From Candidatus Poseidoniales archaeon (GTDB lineage: Archaea > Thermoplasmatota > Poseidoniia > Poseidoniales > Poseidoniaceae): a stretch of DNA of 53,491 bases. How positions within the stretch are numbered: the stretch's first letter is position 1; each line of letters begins with the position of its first letter. The stretch is taken from NCBI GenBank assembly GCA_009887095.1, contig QXYC01000027.1, positions 1 to 53,491 of the forward strand. The letters run 5' to 3'. The position numbers and the translations under genes are program-made. The notes beneath the pieces were generated by a model. That model did not search any database and was not told the origin of the DNA. It saw only the letters and a list, made by a program, of their open reading frames with translations. Below, in pieces: positions 52,647-53,491 of this stretch.

Positions 52647-53066
52647 ATGCGCCGCCGCGAACCGATGAACATCGACCGTACTTGGCAACACTCCGTTCCT
52701 GTTCCAATGCCAAACCGCCCGGTGTGCGTCACAGAGCATGAGGCCATCGACCAATTGGCACGCCTTCCACGCCCACCTCGCATGTTTTTGTGGACCGATT
52801 CAGAACGACGTTGTCTTCCCGATTGGGGTTACATCGCAAGCGTTCGACAAGGTGTCCCTCCAGAGGGCATTGAGGCTGAATTGAATGCTTGGATGGGGCA
52901 ATATCCTGATGCTTGGCTCGCTGTCGACCTGCGCGATGGAGTCATTCCACCATCGACGGCTCAATCTCTTGAGTCCGTGCTCTCCAAAGTTGGGCGTCCC
53001 GTTCTTATTCTTGTCAGCCGCTCTTCAGACAATGAGGACTGGCCACAATGGGTCCTTCCTGAGTGA
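52647..53066 (+). CDS. Hypothetical cytosolic protein
   Basis: 139 residues, no family recognised. The sequence alternates strands and helices (RMFLWTDSERRCLPDWGYIASVRQG, EGIEAELNAWMGQYPDAWLAVDLRDG, then a final VLILVSRSS strand), so an alpha/beta fold is likely. ATG at 52647, or Met at 52665. It is divergent from the DUF106 gene with a 117-base spacer, and convergent with the EF-hand gene. Confidence 0.7.
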   Translation: MRRREPMNIDRTWQHSVPVPMPNRPVCVTEHEAIDQLARLPRPPRMFLWTDSERRCLPDWGYIASVRQGVPPEGIEAELNAWMGQYPDAWLAVDLRDGVIPPSTAQSLESVLSKVGRPVLILVSRSSDNEDWPQWVLPE

Positions 53067-53105
53067 GTAAGCATCGATGACCATTTTTGGCCATGCTGGT
53101 TCGGC

Positions 53106-53491
53106 TCAAAAGGTGAACTTGCAAGCGCCGCATTCAGTCGCATCGTGTGGGTTCATTGACATGCAGATAGGGCACATCTTGTCCTCGATGGATGCTTCTT
53201 CGGCAGGTGCTTCTTCTGCAGGTGCTTCCTCTGGAGCATCAGCGTCCCCGCCCCATGCATCAGCCGCAGCTTCGATTTCTGCCTTCTTGAGGTAACCATT
53301 GTCGTCAAGATCATAGTTTGCTGCGTGAGCAACGAATGCATCTCGGTCATCAACGCTGATGCCCTTTGCTTCCATTACACGGAGCAACACATCTTCTCGC
53401 CAGGTGACAGCAGGTGCTTCCTCAGCGGGTGCTTCTTCTTCAGCAGGTGCTTCCTCAGCCGCTGCTTCTTCTTCAGCAGGTGCTTCCTCAG
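53106..53491 (-). CDS. Partial: EF-hand/zinc-ribbon protein with EAPAEE repeats
   Basis: The C-terminal 127 residues of a gene that starts beyond the window. It begins with low-complexity EEAPAEE-type repeats, has a helix (EDVLLRVMEAKGISVDDR), one EF-hand with the loop DLDDNGYLKKAE (Asp, Asp, Asn, Tyr, Glu at the right places), a further EAPAEE tract and a four-cysteine zinc ribbon CPICMSMNPHDATECGAC at the end. Thus it combines a calcium sensor with a zinc ribbon. A signal peptide, if any, would be outside. Function unknown. Confidence 0.75.
   Translation of the reverse strand, partial: EEAPAEEEAAAEEAPAEEEAPAEEAPAVTWREDVLLRVMEAKGISVDDRDAFVAHAANYDLDDNGYLKKAEIEAAADAWGGDADAPEEAPAEEAPAEEASIEDKMCPICMSMNPHDATECGACKFTF

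Noticed and set aside
53160-53491. Repeated GCTTCTTC-AGCAGGTGCTTCCTC units that look like a tandem DNA repeat or small CRISPR array
   Set aside because: They are codons for EEAPAEE protein repeats in the minus-strand gene; unit length varies and there are no unique spacers.
1-53491. Insertion sequences, prophage, rRNA genes, CRISPR arrays or a replication origin
   Set aside because: No transposase, integrase, terminal inverted repeats, rRNA core sequence, regular spaced repeats or Cdc6/ORB-like cluster was seen.

Overview
The window looks like a contiguous chromosomal piece of a marine planktonic euryarchaeon, most likely Marine Group II (Candidatus Poseidoniales, Thermoplasmatota). Archaeal information-processing genes dominate: TrpRS and AsnRS of archaeal type, SepF, ZPR1, proteasome beta, the KH/beta-CASP termination nuclease FttA (aCPSF1), Rpo11, aEF-1beta, TruD, archaeal Cbf5, archaeal-type cytidylate kinase, an EMC3/DUF106 membrane insertase and an archaeal RNase P RNA. 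Between them lie genes more typical of bacteria or of marine microbes: nickel superoxide dismutase with its maturation protease, GTP cyclohydrolase II, a TusA-like protein, carbamate kinase, a parvulin and a VKOR-based disulfide pathway. Very large secreted proteins with C-terminal anchors and two RND/MMPL exporters also fit that group. The taxon is inferred from gene content only.

Layout. 1-6.7 kb: trpS; zpr1-sepF (minus); psmB; fttA; a small membrane protein; a PvlArgDC-like protein that lacks the cleavage serine. 6.7-15.5 kb: zinc-ribbon protein, tRNA-Pro, parvulin and GT2 (minus), a degenerate GT2-like membrane protein, a HAD phosphatase, a 35-residue zinc-ribbon microprotein, a saccharopine-dehydrogenase-like gene with asnS (minus), arcC, sodN-sodX, tRNA-Lys and rpiA. 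15.5-25.5 kb: a 1702-residue surface protein, RNase P RNA, an RND exporter, a GT2 and an 84-residue conserved-looking protein; the spacers here carry hairpins and direct repeats. 25.5-29.7 kb: an NDP-sugar epimerase, then a disulfide/thioredoxin island (membrane thioredoxin, VKOR, a His-rich anchored protein, and on the other strand a second anchored thioredoxin). 29.8-34 kb: rlmE, an OB-fold protein, a zinc finger with aEF-1beta, cytochrome b561, and truD-rpo11 (minus). 34-43.4 kb: a second RND exporter, a DUF2240-like gene, a 1537-residue Kelch/CARDB surface protein, and a divergent HEAT-repeat protein. 43.4-47.4 kb: a small protein, a DEAD-box helicase, an archaeosortase-like protease, tusA-ribA and tRNA-His. 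47.4-53.5 kb: a third CARDB surface protein; the operon DUF106/EMC3-cmk-cbf5 (minus); a hypothetical gene; and an EF-hand/zinc-ribbon gene that runs off the window.

How it works together. Two themes stand out. The first is a cell-envelope programme: three large exported proteins with CARDB-like domains next to the membrane, an archaeosortase, RND exporters, lipid-linked glycosyltransferases, an epimerase, an EMC3-like insertase and an oxidative folding pathway. The second is a core RNA-biology set: FttA, RNase P RNA, TruD, Cbf5, RlmE, a DEAD helicase, tRNAs and synthetases. No gene-free stretch exceeds 300 bases once the RNA genes are placed. I see no CRISPR array, insertion sequence, prophage, rRNA operon or replication origin. 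Bases 1-132 hold no gene I can name; a short open frame ending with TGA at 73-75 or 19-21 could be the tail of an upstream gene.
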